From: Geobacillus stearothermophilus ATCC 12980
Lineage (GTDB): Bacteria; Bacillota; Bacilli; Bacillales; Anoxybacillaceae
DNA length: 64,000 bases
Direction of reading: 5' to 3'
Assembly (NCBI RefSeq): GCF_030369615.1
Contig: NZ_CP128494.1
Location: 716,001 to 780,000, forward strand
The notes beneath the pieces are model-generated. The model worked only from the letters and a program-made list of their open reading frames with translations, did not search any database and was not told where the DNA came from. Of this stretch, positions 53,918-62,054 are shown piece by piece (the first letter of the stretch is position 1; each line of letters opens with the position of its first letter). A program made the position numbers and the translations under genes.

Positions 53918-55162
53918 ATGAAATGGACGGTGCAGCTGTCAAAAGCGGCAGGGAGGCAGGCTGGTCGGGGGTGGGCGGTCGCTGCGCTTGCCTCGATTCC
54001 GCTTGTCATGACGCTGGGCAATTCGATGCTCATCCCGGTGCTGCCGGCGATGGAACGGCATCTCGACATCACGCCGCTGCAGTCGAGCCTGCTGATCACG
54101 ATGTATTCCGTTGTGGCGATTTTGTTCATTCCGCTGGCCGGATATATAAGCGACCGCATCGGGAGAAAAATGGTCATCGTTCCAAGCCTGTTGCTGGCGG
54201 CGGTGGGAGGGGGGCTGGCGGGATGGGCTGCTTGGCGGGTGAGCGACCCGTACGGCTGGATGATCGCCGGGCGCATGTTGCAAGGGCTGGGGGCGGCCGG
54301 GGCGTTTCCGATCGTTTTGCCGCTTGTCGGGGATTTGTTTCCGGATGAGGAGGAGGCAAGCCGCTGTTTAGGGACGGTTGAAACGGCGAACACGTTCGGC
54401 AAAGTGCTAAGCCCGATTCTCGGGGCGATGCTGGCTGGCATCATTTGGTTTTTTCCGTTTTTTTCGTTCCCTGTCTTTTGCCTGCTATCGGCAGCAATGA
54501 TGGTTTGGTTCATCCAGGTGCCGGCGCGTCGGGAGCGGCCGTTGCCGTTTCGGGATTTTATTGCGGTGGTGGCGGAGATTTTCCGCCGCGAAGGGCGTTG
54601 GCTGATCGGGGTGTTTGTCATCGGCGGTTTGTTGATGCTTGTGTTGTTTGCGTTTTTATTTTTCCTTTCAAGCCGTCTTGAAGATGTGTATGGCATTGAT
54701 GGAATGAGGAAAGGATGGGTGCTCGCCATCCCGCTCGGGGCGCTCTGCCTCGCTTCATTTGCGGCCGGGAAAGCGATTGGCGACCGGAAACAGCGGATGA
54801 AATGGGGCGCTGCGGCCGGCTCCGTTCTATTGGCGGCTGCGTTGGCCCTCGTTCCCCTTCATTCATCCCTTTCCGTTTGGCTGGCGTTGTTCTCGGTAGC
54901 CGGCATCGGCATCGGCGCTGCGCTGCCGTGTTTAGATGCGCTTATCACGGAAGGAATTGAGAAAAGCGAGCGCGGGACGGTGACATCGTTTTACAGTTCG
55001 CTTCGTTTTATCGGCGTGGCTGCCGGACCGCCGTTGGCAGCCTGGCTGATGAAAGGCGGCGCCGGTCCGCTTTTGTTCTTGCTCAGCGGGCTGGCGTTGC
55101 TTGGCGGAGCTCTTGTCGTTTGGCTGATCCGTCCGGAAGGAGAGAAAGGAGGAAGAGGATGA
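53918..55162 (+). CDS. MFS transporter, drug/H+ antiporter type
   Basis: A 414-residue permease with twelve predicted helices. MFS motif A is GYISDRIGRKMVIVPS between helices 2 and 3, and the helix-5 antiporter motif C region is GTVETANTFGKVLSPILGAML. It starts at 53918 after AAAGGGA. A lipid or multidrug exporter of the BceM/Bmr3-like type is possible; the substrate is not known. Its stop overlaps the start of a degraded alcohol dehydrogenase gene. Confidence 0.88.
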   Translation: MKWTVQLSKAAGRQAGRGWAVAALASIPLVMTLGNSMLIPVLPAMERHLDITPLQSSLLITMYSVVAILFIPLAGYISDRIGRKMVIVPSLLLAAVGGGLAGWAAWRVSDPYGWMIAGRMLQGLGAAGAFPIVLPLVGDLFPDEEEASRCLGTVETANTFGKVLSPILGAMLAGIIWFFPFFSFPVFCLLSAAMMVWFIQVPARRERPLPFRDFIAVVAEIFRREGRWLIGVFVIGGLLMLVLFAFLFFLSSRLEDVYGIDGMRKGWVLAIPLGALCLASFAAGKAIGDRKQRMKWGAAAGSVLLAAALALVPLHSSLSVWLALFSVAGIGIGAALPCLDALITEGIEKSERGTVTSFYSSLRFIGVAAGPPLAAWLMKGGAGPLLFLLSGLALLGGALVVWLIRPEGEKGGRG

Positions 55163-55686
55163 GAGCCGTCACATACCAAGGCATAACTTTGGCTATTCTG
55201 AAACGTTTGGCGGCTACCCGGGCGGGCAAGCTGAATATTTGCGCGTGCTTTCGCGCAACATTACGCTGAAAATGGGGCAGGCGCCGGTCATTCATTACAT
55301 TCCGACGCTGTACGAATGGATCGTCGAAGGAAAATTCGACCCGACTGATATCATCACGAACCGTCTTCCTCTTGACGAGGCGCAATATGCATACGAGATT
55401 TTCGATGAAAAAAAGACGGCTTCAGTGAACTACCCACCACCTACGCTTCGCTTAGAGGTGGGGGCTTCAAGCGACTTGTGTGTGTTCGCTGAACGGTAAG
55501 CCACACACAAGAACCCTTTACGCTTCCCTTCGTTCCGAAGGTGTCCGTTCTAGCCATATTCTATCCTATTCGTTGGCTAACGCCAACCGAAATTCATCTC
55601 CCACTTTCACTGGTGCTGGCGCACCTTCACGTTTAGAAGTAGGAGACTTCTTTCGGAGGGAAGTTAAAGTGGTACTCAAACCATAG
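55159..55686 (+). pseudogene. zinc-dependent alcohol dehydrogenase, two deletions and one insertion
   Basis: The ATG overlaps the MFS stop and gives MRAVTYQG, the usual N-terminus. After a deletion and frame change the zinc-loop piece GYSETFGGYPGGQAEYLRV appears, joined after a second deletion to the C-terminal region (RNITLKMGQAPVIHYIPTLY, DPTDIITNRLPLDEAQYAYE). The final VKVVLKP is found only at 55663-55686, beyond a 240-bp insert. About two thirds of the enzyme is gone. Confidence 0.85.
55425..55665 (+). mobile_element. small non-autonomous IS200/IS605-like element (PATE-type)
   Basis: About 240 bp with no transposase gene. The left end is a hairpin (CCCACCACCTACGCTTCGCT, then AGAGGTGGGGGCTTCAAGCG); the right end holds TAGAAGTAGGAGACTTCTTTC. 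Both resemble the subterminal palindromes of IS605-family elements. It splits the last codons of the alcohol dehydrogenase gene. Exact ends are approximate; such elements make no target duplication. Confidence 0.65.
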
Positions 55687-55747
55687 CGGCGCATAAAGTT
55701 GGCGCAGCGGAGACACGATAAGAAAAAATGCGGGAAGGAGGATCGAT

Positions 55748-55903
55748 GTGACTGACATTGCATTCCCGGTTGCCCGCCTGCAAGAGGGGACGCTTCGCCA
55801 GCTCCAGCAACTCGAACAGCGGCTGCGTGAAGAAACAGGAGAAGAAATTGTGCTTGTCGCTTATGAGCGGAAAACGGTTGATGAGGAGGAGACGAAACGA
55901 TGA
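55748..55903 (+). CDS. small acidic protein, 51 residues, unknown
   Basis: A GTG start after GGAAGGAGG. It encodes TDIAFPVARLQEGTLRQLQQ, then LREETGEEIVLVAYERK. It is probably an amphipathic helix followed by a beta strand. Its stop overlaps the next start (ATGA), so it is the first of three coupled tiny genes. Not recognised. Confidence 0.7.
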   Translation: MTDIAFPVARLQEGTLRQLQQLEQRLREETGEEIVLVAYERKTVDEEETKR

Positions 55904-56067
55904 TGAAGCGAAAAGTGAAATTTGACGCAGCAAAAAACAACAATAAAACGCCAACGGAAAGCTTGCCGGATACCGAATTTGCGGCACAATATGCCGGCGA
56001 GGAGGACATGATCCGCGGCGCGAACCGCAATTCGAAAAAAGGGCGGCAAGGAGGCGGGGATGGGTAA
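55900..56067 (+). CDS. small basic protein, 55 residues, unknown
   Basis: MMKRKVKFDAAKNNNKTPTE, then LPDTEFAAQYAGEEDMIRGA and a Gly/Lys-rich tail. Low-complexity and unstructured-looking, in the style of minor spore proteins such as YfhD, but the match is not firm. It overlaps both neighbours (ATGA before, eight bases after). Confidence 0.7.
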   Translation: MMKRKVKFDAAKNNNKTPTESLPDTEFAAQYAGEEDMIRGANRNSKKGRQGGGDG

Positions 56068-56209
56068 AGAGCATAAGAAGCGGCCCGCTCGAACGAATGA
56101 AGAAATGGCGTTTGAATGGGGCGATTTCGCTGCCCACGAGCCGCTTTGGATCATGGAGGAACAAAAACGGGCGAAAGAAAATGAAAAGGAACGAAAAAAG
56201 CAGGGATAA
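56060..56209 (+). CDS. small charged protein, 49 residues, unknown
   Basis: MGKEHKKRPARTNEEMAFEW, then GDFAAHEPLWIMEEQKRAKE and a Lys/Glu tail. A GGAGGCGGGG ribosome-binding site lies within the previous gene. Last of the three-gene cluster, followed by a terminator. Not recognised. Confidence 0.65.
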   Translation: MGKEHKKRPARTNEEMAFEWGDFAAHEPLWIMEEQKRAKENEKERKKQG

Positions 56210-56224
56210 CGCTCCCTGCTTTTT
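56199..56224 (+). terminator. terminator of the tiny-gene cluster
   Basis: AGCAGGGA and TCCCTGCT around TAACGC, followed by TTTT. The stem begins inside the last codons of the third small gene. Confidence 0.85.
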
Positions 56225-56265
56225 CACGTGGTGCACAAAAAAGCCGTGCCTCCGGCGTTTGGCCG

Positions 56266-58035
56266 TTAGGCGGATGCCGAAGCGGACAAGGCGGACAGCG
56301 GCGCGGAAAACAGCGTTGCGCCGGTTCCGGACGGATCAAAATAGGCGACGATGACGGTTGGTGCAAACGAGAGCTGCTTCGCGGCGATATAGCGGCCGAC
56401 ATCAACCGGCACGATTTCCACGACCGTATGTTTAAACAGCTCCTTTTCCCCGATCCCGAGGGCGGCAAAGTCCTCCCCAAGCACCTCGGGGCGCTCAAGC
56501 AGCGCACGGTAGACGGCCGTGCGCGCCGTTTTGTCCGTTTTCTCATTCCACCACGGCTTGCGTGGTTTGTATTTTTGGTTGCGCAAATAGTCGTATTTCA
56601 TAAGCGACTCGGCGACCGGCAGCGCGTCCGGGACGGCTGTGCGCAAAAATTCATGCAGGCGGCGGAACAAGTCTTCCAGTTGGTGGCCGATGCGCGCCCA
56701 GCCGCGCTCATCCCAATACGTGCCAAACTGCTGGAAAAAGTCAAACGGCGACGGGAACACATCGGTCACCAAGTACTCGATCGTTTCGTCCATTCGATGG
56801 GCGTTCCAATATTTTTCAAGCACGTCTTCCACTTGCTTGATGCGGATGACGTCATCAAACGACAAGACGTTGTTGGCGAGCACTTCATACGGCGCATGAT
56901 CCATATAGACGTAGCCGTATTCATGGGCGCGCAGGCGCAACCCAGTGCCGCGCAGCAGCTTCAAAAACCCAAGCTGCAATTCTTCCGGGCGGAGGGCGAA
57001 TACGTCGTTAAACGTCTTTCGGAACGAGTTGTAGTCTTCTTCGGGAAGACCGGCGATCAAATCCAAATGTTGGGCGATTTTCCCGCCCTCTTTAATCATC
57101 GTTACCGTTCGCGAAAGTTTGGCGAAGTTTTGTTTGCGCATAATGAGCCGATTCACTTCGTCGTTCGTCGACTGGACGCCGATTTCAAAGCGGAACAGGC
57201 CGGGCGGCGCTTCGCGGTTTAAAAACTCGATCACCTCGGGACGCATGATGTCGGCGGTAATTTCAAATTGAAATACTGTTCCGGGCACATGTTCATCAAT
57301 TAAAAAGCGAAACATGTCCATCGCATAGCTGCGGCTGATGTTGAACGTCCGGTCGACGAACTTGATCGTCCGCGCCCCGTGCCGCATTAAGTAGCGCAAG
57401 TCGTCTTTGATTTTTTCGCGGTCAAAGTAGCGGACGCCGACTTCGATCGAGGACAGGCAAAATTGGCAGCTGAACGGGCAGCCGCGGCTCGTTTCAACAT
57501 ACACGACCCGGTTCGGAAGATGGGGAATGTCTTCCAGAAAGCGAAACGGCGACGGCATGTCGGCAAGGCGAATTTTGTTTCGCTGTGGGTTGATGACAAT
57601 GCGGCCCCCGTCGCGAAACGCGAGCCCGGCGACATCACGGACGTCTCCATGGCCGTCTAAAGCGAAAAGCAGCTGTTTAAACGTTTCCTCTCCTTCGCCG
57701 ACGACGATAAAGTCAAACTCCGGCACCCGCTCCATCCATTCACGCACATCGTACGACACTTCCGGTCCACCGGCGACGATGACCATATTCGGCGCTGCTT
57801 TTTTCAACAGCTTGACGACTTTGATCGTTTCTTCAATGTTCCAAATGTAGCAGCTGAAGCCGATGACATCCGGACGGCGTTGGTACAAATCAGTCACAAT
57901 GTTCAGCACCGGGTCTTTGATCGTATACTCAACAAGCTTGACGTCAAATTCGGGCTGAGCGTACGCTTTTAAATAGCGGATGGCGAGGTTCATATGAATG
58001 TATTTGGCGTTCAATGTCGTGCAGACAATATTCAT
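56266..58035 (-). CDS. B12-binding radical SAM protein (DUF4080)
   Basis: A 589-residue enzyme. The N-terminal 130 residues form a B12-binding-like Rossmann domain (VIGFSCYIWNIEETIKVVKL, VAGGPEVSYD). The radical SAM domain carries the cluster motif CPFSCQFC, and EIGVQSTN is a family signature. The C-terminal 200 residues are DUF4080. The reaction is unknown; class-B members methylate or rearrange unactivated carbons. Start at 58035 after AAAGGGG. It is monocistronic, convergent with the three tiny genes. Confidence 0.92.
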   Translation of the reverse strand: MNIVCTTLNAKYIHMNLAIRYLKAYAQPEFDVKLVEYTIKDPVLNIVTDLYQRRPDVIGFSCYIWNIEETIKVVKLLKKAAPNMVIVAGGPEVSYDVREWMERVPEFDFIVVGEGEETFKQLLFALDGHGDVRDVAGLAFRDGGRIVINPQRNKIRLADMPSPFRFLEDIPHLPNRVVYVETSRGCPFSCQFCLSSIEVGVRYFDREKIKDDLRYLMRHGARTIKFVDRTFNISRSYAMDMFRFLIDEHVPGTVFQFEITADIMRPEVIEFLNREAPPGLFRFEIGVQSTNDEVNRLIMRKQNFAKLSRTVTMIKEGGKIAQHLDLIAGLPEEDYNSFRKTFNDVFALRPEELQLGFLKLLRGTGLRLRAHEYGYVYMDHAPYEVLANNVLSFDDVIRIKQVEDVLEKYWNAHRMDETIEYLVTDVFPSPFDFFQQFGTYWDERGWARIGHQLEDLFRRLHEFLRTAVPDALPVAESLMKYDYLRNQKYKPRKPWWNEKTDKTARTAVYRALLERPEVLGEDFAALGIGEKELFKHTVVEIVPVDVGRYIAAKQLSFAPTVIVAYFDPSGTGATLFSAPLSALSASASA

Positions 58036-58111
58036 AGAAGCAAAACCCCTTTGATTAGCGTACTAACCTCTCATTATAACGCAGTTTAACCAAACGAAAA
58101 AGAAGAGAAAC

Positions 58112-58119
58112 TTGTCGAA
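58112..58119. promoter_or_regulatory. possible Spo0A box
   Basis: TTGTCGAA contains the 0A-box TGTCGAA, about 140 bases before the kinase gene. A short word, so chance is possible; it is noted because the gene looks like a sporulation kinase. Confidence 0.25.
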
Positions 58120-58256
58120 CGGTGAAAAAAGAATTCGCAAAATCTTCATGAGCGAAGGGAGGAGTAAATTTTTCTACATCGAATATATATTTCGTTGAAC
58201 GGTTTGAATAGACAAGGAGCCTTGATACATCAACATTTCTAGAGGGAGAGATGGAT

Positions 58257-60473
58257 ATGGCCCAAAGCCTTTCTCCTCGGGAAGAACAAAATGCGACGCC
58301 GGATGTGCGGCTGCTTGAAGAGGAAAATCGTCGCCTAAAGGAGCGGCTCAACAGTTATTCCGTCATTTTCGAGCGATCGCTCGACGCCATTGTCATTTTA
58401 AATAAAAACGGCGAGTTTGTCGATGTGAACGAAGCGGCGTGCAAGCTGTTTGAGATGGATAAGTTTGACTTGATCGGCCGTTCACTTTTCTCGTTTTTGG
58501 AGCTCGTGCCGCTGGATATTTTGCTGTTTCAGCAGTCGATGCTGCAAAAGTTCGGCTCGTTCAGCGACGAGCTGCTCATTAAGCTGCCGGACGGCAAGGT
58601 GAAGCATATCGAATTTTCGATAAAAAAAGACGTGTTTCATGAATTTGACCTCGTGATGATGCGCGACGTTTCGGCTCATAAGGCGCTTGAGCGCGAACGA
58701 ATCATTCATGAGTTTTTGTTTCGCGACGTATTCAACCGCGCCGTCGACGGCATCGTCATTTTCGATGAATTTGGGCGTTTTATCGATGTCAATCCGGCGT
58801 TTTCGATGAGCTTGAACTTGGAAAAAGGAAAACTGCTCAATTTGTCGTTTCAGCAGTTCGTCGCCTGCGAATGCGTCAATGAGTTCGCACAGCTGCTCGC
58901 GGAAGTGAAAGAAAAGGGAACGGCCAAAGGCGAGTTGTCGCTTGTCCGCCCGGACGGAACGGTGAAAATGTTTGAACTGACGGTGACGTCGAACGTCTAC
59001 AGCGGCTTTTACATGGCCATTATGCGCGACGTGACCGATCGGAAAAATATGGAAATCAAACTACAAAAAAGCGAAGAGCGGTTTCGGGCCATTTTCGAGC
59101 AGGCGCATGAGGCGATTCTCATTTGGGATGATTTTGGCTACATATTGAACGCCAATCCGGCCGCGAGCCGAACGTTTGAGCTGCCTTTGAATTTGCTTGT
59201 GCGCCGCAATTTGCTCGATTTTGTGGAATATGTGGATGAAAAGGTGAAGCGGATTTTCAGCGAGTTCCGCCAAAAAGGGGAAATTCGCGATGAGCTGACG
59301 TTCCATATGCCAAACGGCGAACAGAAACAGCTTGAGTTTACGATGAAAAAAGGGGCGATTAACGGCTACCATTTGACAATTTTCCGCAACGTGAGCGAGC
59401 GGCGGAAAATCGAGCGCGAACTGCGGGAAAGCGAACAAAAATTCCGCAGTATTTTCGATCACTCGATGGACGGCATTTTGCTTTGGGATGAGCAGCATCG
59501 CATCATTGACGCCAATCCAATCGCCTGTGGCATTTTTTCTGCTGAAAAGGAGGCGCTTCTTGGCCGGAAAGTCGGCGAACTTCTTCCGGACCGGGCGCGC
59601 CGCCAGTTGAACAAGCTGATGGCTGAGTGTCAGCGCGCTGGCGAGGCGAGCGGCGAAGTCGAGTTTTCCGATGAGACAAAGGAGCGAATCATCGAGTTTT
59701 CGTTGAAAAAAGAAGTCATTTCCGGCGTTGGAATGATGACGTTTCGCGATATGACCGAGCGGAAGGAGATGGAGCTGCAGCTGCGCAAATCGGATACGCT
59801 CAATGTCGTCGGCGAGCTCGCTGCCGGCATCGCCCACGAAATCCGCAACCCGATGACGGCGTTAAAAGGGTTCATCCAGTTGCTGCAAGGAAGCATTGAC
59901 GGCGATTATTCGATGTATTTTAATGTCATTATGTCGGAATTGGAGCGGATCGAATCGATCATCACCGAGTTTCTCGTTTTGGCCAAACCGCAGGCGGTGC
60001 AATACAAGCAAAACGACATTTGCAAAATCATGCAGGATACGATCGATTTGATCAGCGCCCAGGCGATAATGAATAACGTGCAAATCATTGCCGATTTCGA
60101 CCGCGGGCTGCCGCCGGTGTATTGCGAGCTGAATCAGCTGAAGCAGGTGTTTATCAACATTTTGAAAAACGCCATTGAAGTGATGCCCAAAGGCGGGGAC
60201 ATCACGGTGCGGATCGCCCGCATGGGCAAAAATGTTCGCATTTCCATCACTGACCAAGGCGTCGGCATTCCGAAAGATAAAATCAAAAAACTCGGCGAGC
60301 CGTTTTATACGACGAAAGAGCGCGGCACCGGACTCGGCTTGATGGTCAGCTATAAGATCATTGAAGAACATCAAGGGAAAATTGACGTGGAAAGCGAAGT
60401 CGGGGTCGGCACGACGTTCCATATTACGTTGCCGATTGAGCGGACAGAGAGGGAAGACGACGATGGCGATTGA
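58257..60473 (+). CDS. kinE: PAS-domain sensor histidine kinase, KinE-like sporulation kinase
   Basis: A 738-residue soluble kinase with four PAS domains in tandem. Each starts with a pattern like FERSLDAIVILNKNGEFVDV; the others are RAVDGIVIFDEFGRFIDVNP, QAHEAILIWDDFGYILNANP and HSMDGILLWDEQHRIIDANP. Then come the HisKA domain with the phospho-His (LAAGIAHEIRNPMTAL) and an HATPase domain with N box NILKNAIEVM, G1 DQGVGIPKDK and G2 GTGLGLMVSY. No membrane helix. In B. subtilis kinE precedes ogt, as here. It probably feeds phosphate to Spo0F. Start at 58257 after GAGGGAGAG. Confidence 0.88.
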   Translation: MAQSLSPREEQNATPDVRLLEEENRRLKERLNSYSVIFERSLDAIVILNKNGEFVDVNEAACKLFEMDKFDLIGRSLFSFLELVPLDILLFQQSMLQKFGSFSDELLIKLPDGKVKHIEFSIKKDVFHEFDLVMMRDVSAHKALERERIIHEFLFRDVFNRAVDGIVIFDEFGRFIDVNPAFSMSLNLEKGKLLNLSFQQFVACECVNEFAQLLAEVKEKGTAKGELSLVRPDGTVKMFELTVTSNVYSGFYMAIMRDVTDRKNMEIKLQKSEERFRAIFEQAHEAILIWDDFGYILNANPAASRTFELPLNLLVRRNLLDFVEYVDEKVKRIFSEFRQKGEIRDELTFHMPNGEQKQLEFTMKKGAINGYHLTIFRNVSERRKIERELRESEQKFRSIFDHSMDGILLWDEQHRIIDANPIACGIFSAEKEALLGRKVGELLPDRARRQLNKLMAECQRAGEASGEVEFSDETKERIIEFSLKKEVISGVGMMTFRDMTERKEMELQLRKSDTLNVVGELAAGIAHEIRNPMTALKGFIQLLQGSIDGDYSMYFNVIMSELERIESIITEFLVLAKPQAVQYKQNDICKIMQDTIDLISAQAIMNNVQIIADFDRGLPPVYCELNQLKQVFINILKNAIEVMPKGGDITVRIARMGKNVRISITDQGVGIPKDKIKKLGEPFYTTKERGTGLGLMVSYKIIEEHQGKIDVESEVGVGTTFHITLPIERTEREDDDGD

Positions 60474-60966
60474 ATATGCCGTATACCGGTCGGAGCTGCT
60501 TGGCGATCTATACATCGCTTCCGACGGCGAAGCGATCATGAAAGTTGAACTGTTTCCGGAAGAATGGCGCGCGTTTGCGGGCGGGCATCCGGTTGTCCAA
60601 AGCCGGTCGCCGTTGCTTGAACGCGCGCTTCGACAGTTGGATGAGTACTTTCACGGCCGCCGCCGGACGTTTGATTTGCCGCTGAAATGGAAAGGGACGC
60701 CCTTCCAAGAAGAAGTGTGGGCGGCGCTTTGCCGCATCCCATACGGCGAGACGGCGACATACGCTGACATCGCTGCGCAAATCGGCCGCCCGAAGGCGGT
60801 TCGCGCCGTCGGCCAGGCGAACCGGGCGAATGAGCTCGCCATCATCGTCCCGTGCCATCGCATTGTCGGCAAAAACGGCGCCCTCGTCGGCTACGCCGGA
60901 AGCCGGACCGATGTAAAAGCAAAGCTGCTGGAGCTGGAGCGGCGCTATCAATCGCGCTTCAGCTGA
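60463..60966 (+). CDS. ogt: methylated-DNA--[protein]-cysteine S-methyltransferase
   Basis: A 167-residue suicide repair protein that takes the methyl group from O6-methylguanine onto its Cys in VPCHRIVG. The DNA-binding region is PYGETATYADIAAQIGRPKA and RAVGQANRANEL. It starts at 60463, overlapping the kinase by 11 bases, so the two are co-translated. The same kinE-ogt order exists in B. subtilis. Confidence 0.96.
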   Translation: MAIEYAVYRSELLGDLYIASDGEAIMKVELFPEEWRAFAGGHPVVQSRSPLLERALRQLDEYFHGRRRTFDLPLKWKGTPFQEEVWAALCRIPYGETATYADIAAQIGRPKAVRAVGQANRANELAIIVPCHRIVGKNGALVGYAGSRTDVKAKLLELERRYQSRFS

Positions 60967-61040
60967 TCGGCGGGTGTGTATGCCTCCCAAAATGACGCCC
61001 GCCCCCATGACGCGAATCCATGGGGGCAGGGAATGGGACA

Positions 61041-62054
61041 TTATTTTTTTTGCCAATGCGACAAGGCGAGGGCGCCGACTAAAATGGCGCCTTTTATAAT
61101 GTCTTGAGCGTAATACGGGACGTTTGCCATCGTCAAGCCGTTCAACAACACGCCCATCAAAATCGAACCGAACAGGGTGCCGATGACGTTCGGCTTGCCG
61201 GCGCCGAAGACAGAAAAGCCGATGTAGGCGGCGGCGACGCCGTCCATCAAAAACGAAGCGCCGGCCGACACTTGCCCGGTGCCGATGCGCGAGGCGAGCA
61301 CGATGCCCCCCAAGGCGGCGAAAAAGCCGCTGATGACGTACGCATACGTCCGGTAACGGTTGACTGGGATGCCAGAGAGCCGTGCTGCTTCCCGGTTTTC
61401 ACCCGTTAAATAAAAGAGACGGCCAGGTTTGGTGTATGTTAAAAACAAGTGGGCGGCCATGACGACAACGAGCATGAGCAAGACCGAAAACGGCACGCCA
61501 AACAGCTCCCCTTGGCCGATAAATAAAAAGGAAGGAATAAATTTGCCCGGCGCCGTGCCGCCATCAGGCAGCGGCATGTCGTTATAAATCGAAAATCCTT
61601 TTGTATACGTAAGCTGCACGCCGTTGATCGCGTACATCGTCGCCAACGTGGCGAGCAAATCGGGCAGTTTGAATTTGACGATCAACAACGAATTAAGCAA
61701 CCCGACGGCGACGCCGAGCAACAGCGGCACGAGCAAGGTGACGAAAATTTCTTGGCGATGCAAGACAAGCGCCGCCGCACTGGCAATCGTCGCCAAGCTC
61801 ACTGTCGAACCGACCGACAAATCGAGGCCGTCGACGATGAGCGAAAATGTAATGCCAATGGCCACCAAGGTGACGATGGAAATGGAACGCAAAATGTCGC
61901 TGAAGTTTTCATAGGTAAAAAACCGGTCTTGTGTCAGGCCAAAATAGGCGATTACAGCCAAAATGGCAAGCAGTGTGCCATGTTTATACAAAAATTCAAG
62001 AATGAACGGCGCCGCTTTTTTCGACGGCGCTGTGGAAACGGCTGGCTGGCTCAT
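61041..62054 (-). CDS. sugar ABC transporter permease (RbsC-like)
   Basis: A 337-residue membrane permease with about nine helices. The family block VDGLDLSVGSTVSLATIAS is present, and the coupling-helix region is LTGENREAARLSGIPVNRYR. It starts at 62054 after GCGGAGGTGAG, overlapping the ATPase gene by 59 bases. It forms the import channel with the ATPase at 61996-63546 and the binding protein at the right edge. The sugar is unknown. Confidence 0.92.
   Translation of the reverse strand: MSQPAVSTAPSKKAAPFILEFLYKHGTLLAILAVIAYFGLTQDRFFTYENFSDILRSISIVTLVAIGITFSLIVDGLDLSVGSTVSLATIASAAALVLHRQEIFVTLLVPLLLGVAVGLLNSLLIVKFKLPDLLATLATMYAINGVQLTYTKGFSIYNDMPLPDGGTAPGKFIPSFLFIGQGELFGVPFSVLLMLVVVMAAHLFLTYTKPGRLFYLTGENREAARLSGIPVNRYRTYAYVISGFFAALGGIVLASRIGTGQVSAGASFLMDGVAAAYIGFSVFGAGKPNVIGTLFGSILMGVLLNGLTMANVPYYAQDIIKGAILVGALALSHWQKK

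Noticed and set aside
53896..54729. A long open frame on the minus strand within the MFS transporter gene
   Set aside because: It is a shadow of a GC-rich gene: composition is Ser/Pro/Arg-rich, there is no ribosome-binding site, and the plus-strand frame has clear membrane helices.
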